Below the pieces are notes generated by a model. It saw nothing but the letters and a program-made list of their open reading frames with translations. It was not told where the DNA came from and did no database searches. This document shows, one piece after another, positions 1-5,480 of a stretch of DNA of 7,351 nucleotides. Within the stretch, counting starts at the first letter, position 1. Every line of letters begins with the position of its first letter. The stretch lies in contig JAABPT010000062.1 in assembly GCA_011391855.1 (NCBI GenBank), forward strand, positions 1 through 7,351, written 5' to 3'. The position numbers and the translations under genes are program-made. This stretch comes from Burkholderiales bacterium. Its GTDB lineage: Bacteria; Pseudomonadota; Gammaproteobacteria; Burkholderiales; Burkholderiaceae_C.

Positions 1-455
1 GGCGGCACGCTGGCCGGCAGCACGCGCTCCACGGCGCGGCCAGCGCCTTCCAGCGCGGCGAGCGCCGCCGCCAGCCGGGGCCGGTGGGTGACGGCGACCC
101 AGCCTTCGCGGCCCGGCGCGCTGCCGGGACCCAGCGCCAGGTGCAAGGCCTCGTCGTCGTCGAGCAGCGACTCCTCCATCACGCCGGCCAGGGCGGCGCG
201 CAGGCGCCCGGCCGGCGCGCGCGGGACGAGCACGCGGTGCCAGCCGACGTCGGCCTCGGCCAGCAGCAGCACCGTGCTGTCGGCGCGTGGCAGCAGGGCT
301 GGCGCCGCCTGACCTGTCTGCGCCACCGTGCGGCCGTCGTTGCTGAGCACGAAGTTCCACTCCTGCGGCAGCCGCCATGCGGTCGCGACGTCGCTGCCGG
401 GCGACCGCGCCTGCAGGCGGTCGCGCGGCGGGAACAGGATCAACAGCACGGACAT
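1..455 (-). CDS. gspL: Type II secretion system protein GspL, N-terminal part (cut by window edge)
   Basis: The first 151 codons of a gene that runs off the left edge, starting at ATG 455-453. The protein begins MSVLLILFPPRDRL. It continues with Trp-containing strands (GWHRVLVP, residues 71-78) and a segment RAALAGVMEESLLDDDEALH (86-105). The last segment matches the GspL family pattern in which an acidic EE/ES-LLDD-E-LH stretch follows a run of Leu and Ala. In the family this is the start of the cytoplasmic actin-like domain that docks the secretion ATPase GspE; the membrane segment and periplasmic domain come later and are not visible here. It lies about 49 nt downstream of gspK on the same strand, the usual K-L order. 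No clear Shine-Dalgarno sequence precedes the ATG, so translation may depend on the operon context. Identity rests on motif pattern plus position. Confidence 0.85.
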   Translation of the reverse strand, partial: MSVLLILFPPRDRLQARSPGSDVATAWRLPQEWNFVLSNDGRTVAQTGQAAPALLPRADSTVLLLAEADVGWHRVLVPRAPAGRLRAALAGVMEESLLDDDEALHLALGPGSAPGREGWVAVTHRPRLAAALAALEGAGRAVERVLPASVP

Positions 456-504
456 GGTGGGGTCAGGACATCGTGGGGCGGGCGCGGGCGGCGTATTGTC
501 GCTG

Positions 505-1545
505 TCAGCGCAGGCTGGCCAGGAAGCTGTGCCGCTCGCGGCGCAGCACGATCACGTCGCTGGCGCGCTGGCCGGGCCGGCGTTCGAGCAGCGAGCGCTC
601 CTCCAGCACCCGGTCTTCCAGCCGCAGCCGGCCCGCAACCTCGAAGTAGCGCGAGTCCACGCTCACGCGCGCGGCGTCCAGGGGCAGGCTCTCGCCGAGC
701 TGGGCCTTGACCTCGGCCAGCGTGGCAAAGGGCTTGCGCTGGCGCTGCTGCACCAGCCGCTCGGCGGTGCCGAGGTCGAGGCCGTCGATGGCCGCCACGA
801 GCACCTCGCGCGGCGCCGTGTTCACGTTCACCGGTGTGGGCACCGGCAACAGGTCGGCCCAGGGCGCCAGGCGCGCGATGGTGGCCGCGTCGATGTCGAG
901 CCAGGCCAGGTCGGCCAGCCGCTCGGGACGCAGCGGCGCGTTCGCTTCGACGTCCGCCGGCTGGCTGGCGGCGCCCAGTCCGGTGGCGATGCGCTCGGCG
1001 GCGTCGCCGGGCAGGCCCGTGAGCTGGCACAGGCGTTGGAAAGCCGCCAGCTGCACCGGCACCACTTTGCCGGCGCCGTCGACCAGTGCGCGCAGGTTGA
1101 AGCGCGACTGCGCGTCGACGATGGCCCCGGACAGGAAGGCGTCGGGGCCGCTGTCGGCGTTGTTGTCCTGGTCGGCGGCCAGGAAGGTGGACAGCCGCGC
1201 CTCGGCCAGCGGCGTGGCCCAGGGCTCGTCCAGGGCGTCGAAATTGCGGCCGCGCTGGCGGTTGTTGCGTGCGTCCTCCGACAGGATCAGCCGCGCCCAG
1301 TCGAGCGCGCCACCCAGGATCCACGCCGCCTGCGTGCGCGCACGCTCGGCCGCCTCGACCTCCACCGCGCGCGCCTGCTGCCACACCATGCCGGCGGTCA
1401 CGGTGACGACCGTGCTCAGGATGATCATGGCCAGCAGCAGCGCTGCGCCACGCTGGCGGCGGCCGGCGGCCACGGGCGGGCGCGCGTGCCGCGCGCTGCG
1501 GCCTGCGCCTGACCCTGCGCCTGCGTCTGCCCCACGGCCCGGCAT
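505..1545 (-). CDS. gspK: Type II secretion minor pseudopilin GspK
   Basis: A 346-residue protein, normal for GspK, the large minor pseudopilin that caps the periplasmic pseudopilus together with GspI and GspJ. The prepilin peptidase site is RRQRG|AALLLAMIILSTV, with cleavage after Gly33. The fifth mature residue is Leu instead of Glu, which is a known hallmark of GspK. QSRFNLRALVD and TPVNVNTAPREVL are characteristic GspK segments of the alpha domain and helix-hairpin region. The ATG lies 2 nt beyond the gspJ stop (TGAGAATG), which implies translational coupling. The 33-residue leader is unusually long and Gly/Ala/Arg-rich, and part of it is built from 6-bp repeats. An in-frame GTG at codon 25 (about 1473) would give a conventional 9-residue leader and is a reasonable alternative start. 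The longer open frame upstream of 1545 overlaps gspJ and is not used. Confidence 0.93.
   Translation of the reverse strand: MPGRGADAGAGSGAGRSARHARPPVAAGRRQRGAALLLAMIILSTVVTVTAGMVWQQARAVEVEAAERARTQAAWILGGALDWARLILSEDARNNRQRGRNFDALDEPWATPLAEARLSTFLAADQDNNADSGPDAFLSGAIVDAQSRFNLRALVDGAGKVVPVQLAAFQRLCQLTGLPGDAAERIATGLGAASQPADVEANAPLRPERLADLAWLDIDAATIARLAPWADLLPVPTPVNVNTAPREVLVAAIDGLDLGTAERLVQQRQRKPFATLAEVKAQLGESLPLDAARVSVDSRYFEVAGRLRLEDRVLEERSLLERRPGQRASDVIVLRRERHSFLASLR
1501..1530 (-). repeat. Five tandem 6-bp units in the gspK leader
   Basis: On the minus strand the 30 bases read as five hexamers: GCAGAC, GCAGGC, GCAGGG, TCAGGC, GCAGGC. They encode the dipeptide-like run ADAGAGSGAG in the pre-cleavage leader of GspK. 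Changes in unit number would add or remove two residues without a frameshift. Confidence 0.7.
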
Positions 1546-1547
1546 TC

Positions 1548-2318
1548 TCACGACCCCGTGGGCCCGAGCGCCACGTCGCGCGTGAGCGTGCGGCCGTCGA
1601 GCGTGATGACCAGGCGCACGGCGTCGGGCAGCGCCTCGCGCGGCGCGGCGACCGGGGCCGCCTCGCCCTCGGGCGCACTGGCGCTGCCCTGCGGGGCACT
1701 GGCACCGCCTTCGGGTGCGCTGGCGCCTGTCGCCGGTGTTGGTGCGGGTGCCGGCAGCTGCGCCTGCGGCTGCACCAGGTCGCCCGTGGACTGCGCGTTG
1801 GTCCAGGCGCCGCCGCGGTAGAAGTAGACCTGCCACTCGCTGGCCCCCTCGGCCAGTTGCAGGTGCCCGGGTTCGTTGCCGAGAAATTGAAAGCTGCGCA
1901 GCCAGCCCTGCTGCAGGTCGCCGCCGCGCGTATAGGCCGGACCCGTCCAGCGCTGCCACAGGCCGCCGCGCACCGACCAGGCCACCAGCGCGACGCCAGC
2001 TTCAGCGCGCCGGGTCAGGCGCAGCGTCTGGCCGTCGAAAGCCAGGGCCGGCACCAGCGCGGTGTCGTGCACGGCCTGCAGGTCCTGCTCCCATTGCGTG
2101 ACCACGGTGGCCAGCCGCACGGTGCGGTCCATCGACTTGCGCGTGCCGTCGCGGGCGCGCAGGATGCCGTCCAGCCCCTGCCAGGCCAGCGTGGCCAGCA
2201 CCGCCATCGCCAGCAGCGACACCAACACCTCCACCAGCGTGAAGCCGCCGTGGCGGCGCACCCTGGCAGCGCCCAGCCGTGGTCCCGCACGGCCGCGGGT
2301 CGAGCCCGGGCGGGTCAT
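1548..2318 (-). CDS. gspJ: Type II secretion minor pseudopilin GspJ
   Basis: A 256-residue pseudopilin with the prepilin peptidase motif RRHGG|FTLVEVLVSLLAMAV. Cleavage follows Gly25, and Glu30 is the +5 residue of the mature protein. In the T2SS, GspJ forms the tip complex of the pseudopilus with GspI and GspK. The body has GspJ-type segments, for example VVTQWEQDLQAVHD (residues 72-85) and EWQVYFYRGGAW (161-172), and a closing strand DAVRLVITLDG. The ATG overlaps the gspI stop by 4 nt (ATGA), so it is translationally coupled. A Pro/Ala/Gly-rich insert at about residues 184-228 separates the YFYR strand from the last strands. It contains three 7-residue repeats and is probably an exposed disordered linker, which makes this GspJ somewhat longer than usual. 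The order I-J-K is the standard operon order. Confidence 0.94.
   Translation of the reverse strand: MTRPGSTRGRAGPRLGAARVRRHGGFTLVEVLVSLLAMAVLATLAWQGLDGILRARDGTRKSMDRTVRLATVVTQWEQDLQAVHDTALVPALAFDGQTLRLTRRAEAGVALVAWSVRGGLWQRWTGPAYTRGGDLQQGWLRSFQFLGNEPGHLQLAEGASEWQVYFYRGGAWTNAQSTGDLVQPQAQLPAPAPTPATGASAPEGGASAPQGSASAPEGEAAPVAAPREALPDAVRLVITLDGRTLTRDVALGPTGS
1666..1728 (-). repeat. Three 21-bp tandem repeats in gspJ
   Basis: On the plus strand the units lie at 1666-1686, 1687-1707 and 1708-1728. Each begins CC(C/T)T and contains a GCRCTGGCRCC-like core, with several substitutions between copies. On the coding strand they give the heptapeptides GASAPEG, GASAPQG and SASAPEG. The spacing is exactly in frame, so copy-number change would preserve gspJ. 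Confidence 0.8.
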
Positions 2319-2677
2319 GGCCGCGACAGCACCGTGGACAGCGTCAGCAGCGGTCGCCCTTCTTCACTGGAGACCACCGCGTCGACGCGGCGAAAACCCG
2401 GGTTGGGCGTCGGCCGCGTGACGAGCACCCCGGTGTAGGCGCGGCCCAGCTGCTCGCAGCTGAAATCGGCGTCGCCCACGCCGGGAAAGGCGCGCGCCAG
2501 GCGCAGCGCCGTGAGCTGGTTGTCGGCGCACCACTGCGCCGCGATCACCTCGGACAGGCGCTCGGCGTTGTCGGTCAGCGCACCGGCGGCGCGCAGCCCG
2601 GCCCCCAGCGCGATGGCCACCACGGCCAGCGCCACCAGCACCTCGAGCAAGGTGAATCCGCGCGCGCGCCGCGTCAT
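2315..2677 (-). CDS. gspI: Type II secretion minor pseudopilin GspI
   Basis: A 120-residue protein, the usual size of GspI, the small minor pseudopilin that nucleates the pseudopilus tip with GspJ and GspK. It has a short 7-residue leader ending MTRRARG|FTLLEVLVALAVVAI, with cleavage after Gly7 and Glu12 at mature +5. AAQWCADNQLTALRL (residues 46-60) matches the conserved GspI segment that follows the N-terminal helix (A-x-x-x-A-x-N-Q-x-x-x-L). The start ATG overlaps the gspH stop by 4 nt (ATGA), and the gspI stop overlaps the gspJ start in the same way. Two Cys residues are visible, in AAQWCAD and FSCEQ. The call is secure from motif, length and position. Confidence 0.96.
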   Translation of the reverse strand: MTRRARGFTLLEVLVALAVVAIALGAGLRAAGALTDNAERLSEVIAAQWCADNQLTALRLARAFPGVGDADFSCEQLGRAYTGVLVTRPTPNPGFRRVDAVVSSEEGRPLLTLSTVLSRP

Positions 2678-3186
2678 GGCTGCTCGGGAGAGGCGGCCAC
2701 GGCGAACGGGCCGAGACCGTCGCTGGCGAGTTCCAGGCGGCGGTCGGCCAGGCGCAGCACGATGCGCTGCGGCGGCAGGATGGCCTCGGGGCCGAGCACC
2801 AGCGCCGTGCCGCCGACGATCTGCGCGCTCACGTTCTCGTGCAGCCAGTGCGTGGGCAGCTTGCGCTGCGCCGGCAGGCCGACGAAACGGAACTGCGCGG
2901 CGTCGGGCGCATTGGCGTCGGCCACTGGCACGAAACTCACTGCGATTCCCGACGCGCGGGCGTCGGCACGGGCCATTTCCAGCAAGGCCGCCAGCCGCGC
3001 GCCCTCTTCTTCCAGCTGCGCCATGTCGCCGTCGCGCAGCGCCAGGGTCACGACACCGGCCGACAAGGCCACGATGGCCAGCACCACCAGCAGTTCGAGC
3101 AACGTGAAGCCGCGACTGCCTCGGTAGCCGCGGTGGCCGCGGTGGCTGCGTTGTTGGGGACTACTGCCAGGAACCGATGTCGGCAT
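2674..3186 (-). CDS. gspH: Type II secretion minor pseudopilin GspH
   Basis: A 170-residue pseudopilin. The cleavage motif is RGSRG|FTLLELLVVLAIVAL, after Gly26, with Glu31 at mature +5. The rest fits the GspH fold: LAALLEMARADARASGIAVSF after the helix, then beta-strands ending LRLADRRLELASDGLGPF. GspH links the tip complex to the GspG fibre. The only in-frame ATG is at 3186, inside the last codons of gspG (26-nt overlap in another frame). A GAAGG Shine-Dalgarno-like sequence sits 5 nt before it, also inside gspG. The resulting 26-residue leader is long and contains the repeat SHRGHRGYRGSRG, which is strongly basic. Standard leaders are about 6-15 residues, so the repeat has lengthened it. 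The C-terminus overlaps gspI by 4 nt. Confidence 0.94.
   Translation of the reverse strand: MPTSVPGSSPQQRSHRGHRGYRGSRGFTLLELLVVLAIVALSAGVVTLALRDGDMAQLEEEGARLAALLEMARADARASGIAVSFVPVADANAPDAAQFRFVGLPAQRKLPTHWLHENVSAQIVGGTALVLGPEAILPPQRIVLRLADRRLELASDGLGPFAVAASPEQP
3109..3144 (-). repeat. Four 9-bp tandem units in the gspH leader
   Basis: On the plus strand the units are GCCGCGACT (3109-3117), GCCTCGGTA (3118-3126), GCCGCGGTG (3127-3135) and GCCGCGGTG (3136-3144). The last two are identical. On the coding strand they give HRG, HRG, YRG, SRG, the basic tripeptide run just before the prepilin cleavage site. Confidence 0.8.
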
Positions 3187-3601
3187 CGTTGCCTTCGCCC
3201 CCCGGCTGGCCGTCGGCGCCGAAGCTGAAGACGTCGATGTCGCCCTTGACCCCCGGGTTCAGGAACTGGTAGGGGCGGCCCCAGGGGTCTGACGGCAACT
3301 TGTCGACATAGGGCTTCCAGTTCGGCGGCACGGTGCCGGCAGCGGGCTTCTTCACCAGCGCCTCCAGGCCCTGGTCGGCGCTGGGATAGCGCTGGTTGTC
3401 CAGTTTGTAGAGCTTGAGCGCCTGCATCAGGTTGTTGACGTCGGTGCGTGCGGCCGTGACGCGGGCGTCGTCGGCACGGTCGATCAGGTTGGGAACGATC
3501 AGCGCCCCCAAGACGCCGATGATGACCAGCACGACCATCAGTTCGATGAGCGTGAAGCCGCGCTGGCGGCGCTGCGAAGGGACGGGCACCGGAGGTGTCA
3601 T
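3161..3601 (-). CDS. gspG: Type II secretion major pseudopilin GspG
   Basis: The major pseudopilin, which polymerises in the inner membrane and periplasm into the T2SS fibre after methylation and cleavage by prepilin peptidase. The motif QRRQRG|FTLIELMVVLVIIGVLGALIVP is a textbook GspG N-terminus with Glu at mature +5. Downstream are YKLDNQRYPSADQGLEAL, SDPWGRPYQFLNPG and the C-terminal GADGQPGGEGNDADIGSW. The last segment corresponds to the calcium-binding loop conserved in GspG. With the ATG at 3601 the leader is 15 residues and the protein 146. Other in-frame ATGs are at 3637 (158 residues) and 3697 (178 residues, inside gspC). I prefer 3601 for leader length and because codons between 3602 and 3637 have lower third-position GC, but no convincing Shine-Dalgarno sequence decides it. 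It is the first gene of the G-H-I-J-K-L run. Confidence 0.95.
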   Translation of the reverse strand: MTPPVPVPSQRRQRGFTLIELMVVLVIIGVLGALIVPNLIDRADDARVTAARTDVNNLMQALKLYKLDNQRYPSADQGLEALVKKPAAGTVPPNWKPYVDKLPSDPWGRPYQFLNPGVKGDIDVFSFGADGQPGGEGNDADIGSWQ

Positions 3602-3661
3602 GACTGAGGGGGCAGACAACGTGGAAACAGGCTTCATCGGCACGCTCGCAGAGGGGCTTGA

Positions 3662-3669
3662 ATGATAAT
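3662..3669. promoter_or_regulatory. AT-rich core with overlapping divergent -10-like boxes (gspC / gspG)
   Basis: The short run ATGATAAT stands out in very GC-rich surroundings. On the plus strand GATAAT (3664-3669, preceded by T) matches five of six bases of the sigma-70 -10 consensus and ends 6 nt before the gspC ATG. On the minus strand TATCAT (3667 to 3662) also matches five of six and would start a gspG transcript near 3655. No good -35 hexamer is visible on either side, so this is a sequence-level guess. Confidence 0.4.
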
Positions 3670-3675
3670 CGCCCG

Positions 3676-4287
3676 ATGTCGGCACGCTGGTGGACATTTC
3701 TCGTCTGGGCCCTGGTGGCCGGCAGCGCGCTGGCGTGGGGCTTGAAGGTTTTCGTGCAGCCGCCGGCCGCGCCTGCGCAGGCGCTGGTGGTGCCCACCGG
3801 CCCGGCCGCGCGAGGCGACCTGACTCGACTGCTGGGCAACGACCCCCCGCCCCCCCCGGTGGCGGTGGCGGCGGAGGTGCCCGAGCCCGTGGCCGACGCG
3901 CGTTTCAAGCTCGTCGGCGTCGTCAGTCCGCGTTCGCCGCGGGCCGCCCGCGAGGGCCTGGCCCTGATCGCCGTCGACGGCAAGCCGCCACGCGCCTACC
4001 GCGTCGGCACCGTGGTCATGGAGCCGCATGTGCTGCAGGGCGTGGAGCCGCGCGGCGCCACGCTGGGCCCGCGAGGCGGTGCAGCGCTGATTGCGCTGAA
4101 GCTGCAACCGCCGGCGCCCGCGGCCACGGGCGTGCTGCCGCCGTTGTCGGCGCGCGGCGGTGGCCCGGGGCCGGGGAACAGGTCGGCCCTGCAGCCGCCT
4201 CTGCCCTCGCTGGGCAACGCGTCCGACTCGGACGACGCCGAACCCCCACCGCTGGCGGAACAGGACAACCGGGCGCCCTTGCGCTGA
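3676..4287 (+). CDS. gspC: Type II secretion system protein GspC (divergent; no PDZ domain)
   Basis: A 203-residue bitopic inner-membrane protein. Residues 1-5 are cytoplasmic, about 6-27 form one membrane helix (WTFLVWALVAGSALAWGL), and a Pro/Ala-rich linker follows. Residues about 74-143 form the homology region: ARFKLVGVVSP, GLALIAVDGKPPRAYRVGTVV, then VLQGVEPRGATLG. In GspC this domain contacts the secretin GspD in the periplasm, joining the outer-membrane channel to the inner-membrane platform. The C-terminal 60 residues are Pro/Gly-rich and look disordered, with no PDZ or coiled-coil domain. The gene is divergent from gspG. ATG 3676 is chosen because the membrane helix follows directly; a TTG at 3658 would add six residues. 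There is no Shine-Dalgarno close to the ATG, and a -10-like box abuts it, so the message might be leaderless. Five successive prolines occur at 57-61. Confidence 0.87.
   Translation: MSARWWTFLVWALVAGSALAWGLKVFVQPPAAPAQALVVPTGPAARGDLTRLLGNDPPPPPVAVAAEVPEPVADARFKLVGVVSPRSPRAAREGLALIAVDGKPPRAYRVGTVVMEPHVLQGVEPRGATLGPRGGAALIALKLQPPAPAATGVLPPLSARGGGPGPGNRSALQPPLPSLGNASDSDDAEPPPLAEQDNRAPLR
3843..3857 (+). repeat. Homopolymeric C tract (C6-G-C8) inside gspC
   Basis: Six C, one G, then eight C, encoding the proline run after GND in the linker of GspC. It is a homopolymer long enough for slippage or sequencing error, and a length change would frameshift gspC before its homology region. Confidence 0.8.
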
Positions 4288-4306
4288 ATCCTCACGGGGG
4301 CGGCGG

Positions 4307-4321
4307 CGGGCCACCGGCCCG
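4307..4321. terminator. GC-only hairpin between convergent gspC and cobT-like genes
   Basis: CGGGCC, loop ACC, GGCCCG forms a perfect 6-bp stem with a triloop, 20 nt after the gspC stop and 14 nt beyond the stop of the convergent gene. There is no T tract on either strand, so it is not a standard intrinsic terminator. It may act as a pause or RNA-stabilising structure at the convergent junction. Confidence 0.3.
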
Positions 4322-4334
4322 GACCAGAAGGTGC

Positions 4335-5423
4335 TCAGAACAGCGAGTCGCCGACGGGCAGTCCCTCGTGCGGCGATTCCGGCAGCGGGCCGGGATGGGT
4401 GGGACCGGGATCCTCGCCGTCGGCCACTTCGGTGAGCAGCGCGGCGGCGCACTTCACCAGCGGCCAGGCCAAGGTGGCGCCGGTGCCGTCGGTGCTGTCC
4501 ATGCCCAGTTCCAGCAGCGCCGAGGCGCGGAACAGGTTCAGCGCCTGGTCCAGGCCGAGATGGTTGTGGCTGCGGCAGAAGACGCAATAGTCGGTGACCG
4601 GCTGCGCGATGCGCGCGGCCAGCATCAGCGCGGCGCAGGCGGGCAGGCCGTCGATCATGAGCAGGTGGCGCTTGCTGGCCGCCATCAGGATCACGCCCAC
4701 CATCACCGCGACCTCGAAACCGCCGAAGGCCGCCAGCACTTCGACGGGTTCGACCACGCCGCGGTGGCGGCCCTGTGCCCCTTTCATCACCACCATCAGG
4801 TGGGCGAGCTGGTCGCTGTCCATCTGCGGCCCCGAAACCACCAGGTCTCGCACGGGGCAGTCCGTCAGCCGCGACAGCACCAGCGCCGCGCTTTCGTGCG
4901 AGCCCACGCCGACGCCGGCCACGATGGTGACGTTGCCGCGCAGCTTGTCGCCGATTTCCATGCCGGCGCGCATGCCGGCATGCGCCTGCTCCAGGCTCAT
5001 GGCCGGCGACATGCGGGTATTGCGCGTGGCGTGCGCGATCTTGCGCATCAGCAGGCGGTCGTGCGGGGCCATGTTCTGGGCCATGCCGCAGTCCACCACC
5101 GTCAACTCGAGCTGCTGCGCGCGCGCAAATACCGTCAGCGGCAGCTGGTTGTTCAGCAACAGACGCACGGTTTCGTGCGTGGCGCGGCCCTGCGGGCCGG
5201 TGATGCCGTCCACCGCCAAGCCGTGGTCGGCGGCGAACACCAGCAGCTGCGGCTCGCGAAAGCGTGGCTTGAGCGAGTTCTGCATGAGCCCGAGGCGAAT
5301 TGCCAGCGGCTCCAGTTCACCCAGGCTGCCACCGACTTCATTGCGGCGCTGCAGCTTTTCGCGCAGCGCCTTTTCCAGCAGCGGCTGGGTGGTGGGCGAG
5401 ACCAGGGAGCGGGGGGTGGCCAT
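4335..5423 (-). CDS. cobT: CobT-family protein (nicotinate-nucleotide:DMB phosphoribosyltransferase-like) with altered active site
   Basis: A 362-residue protein with the CobT fold signature along its whole length: GGSLGELE (31-38, usual PPGSLGRLE), FAADHGL (63-69), VVDCGM (109-114), SPAMS (139-143), VEVLAAFGGFEVA (227-239), and LLELGMDSTDGTGATLA (303-319). CobT transfers phosphoribose from nicotinate mononucleotide to 5,6-dimethylbenzimidazole for the lower ligand of cobalamin. Several diagnostic residues differ. The catalytic Glu of LGEGTGA (Glu317 of Salmonella CobT) is Asp312. The GEMGIGNT motif reads GVGVGSHES (170-178). The Lys equivalent to Lys213 is Leu209. A C-x2-C-x2-H-x-H cluster lies at 280-288. 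The Pro/Gly-rich tail (about 334-362) is an extension. The gene lies 57 nt after ilvA on the same strand and converges on gspC. Start ATG 5423 is the first in frame; it has no clear ribosome binding site. The family assignment is firm, but CobT activity is doubtful. It could be a paralogue acting on another base, a subunit, or a non-catalytic protein. Confidence 0.8.
   Translation of the reverse strand: MATPRSLVSPTTQPLLEKALREKLQRRNEVGGSLGELEPLAIRLGLMQNSLKPRFREPQLLVFAADHGLAVDGITGPQGRATHETVRLLLNNQLPLTVFARAQQLELTVVDCGMAQNMAPHDRLLMRKIAHATRNTRMSPAMSLEQAHAGMRAGMEIGDKLRGNVTIVAGVGVGSHESAALVLSRLTDCPVRDLVVSGPQMDSDQLAHLMVVMKGAQGRHRGVVEPVEVLAAFGGFEVAVMVGVILMAASKRHLLMIDGLPACAALMLAARIAQPVTDYCVFCRSHNHLGLDQALNLFRASALLELGMDSTDGTGATLAWPLVKCAAALLTEVADGEDPGPTHPGPLPESPHEGLPVGDSLF
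4345..4379. other. Inverted repeat at the 3' end of the cobT-like gene
   Basis: Arms GAGTCGCCG (4345-4353) and CGGCGATTC (4371-4379) pair over 9 positions with one wobble, and the 17-base loop can fold further (ACGGG with CCC-T-CGT). It lies in the last codons of the cobT-like gene, just before its stop. It may protect or end the transcript, but no U tract follows and it may simply reflect coding sequence. Confidence 0.35.
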
Positions 5424-5431
5424 GGCGCCGG

Positions 5432-5442
5432 AGTGTAGCCAC
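5432..5442 (-). promoter_or_regulatory. Possible -10 box directly before the cobT-like gene
   Basis: The minus strand reads GGCTACACTCCGGCGCCATG; TACACT matches four of six -10 consensus bases and ends 9 nt before the ATG. There is no TTGACA-like -35 and no Shine-Dalgarno, so if it is used the message would have almost no leader. The gene could equally be transcribed from ilvA through the 57-nt gap. Confidence 0.25.
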
Positions 5443-5480
5443 GCCCTGCGCCGCCGGGGTGTGCCGGGCGACCGCCGCGG

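Noticed and set aside
328..1512. Long plus-strand frame antisense to gspK and gspL
   Set aside because: It is a shadow of gspK, which has a prepilin cleavage motif and family segments on the opposite strand.
440..1705. A 421-codon minus-strand frame overlapping gspK in another frame
   Set aside because: Arg/Pro-rich translation without motifs; the real frame there is gspK.
3690..5438. A 582-codon plus-strand open frame crossing gspC and the cobT-like gene
   Set aside because: It reads gspC out of frame and the cobT-like gene antisense, giving Arg/Gly/His-rich sequence with no family resemblance.
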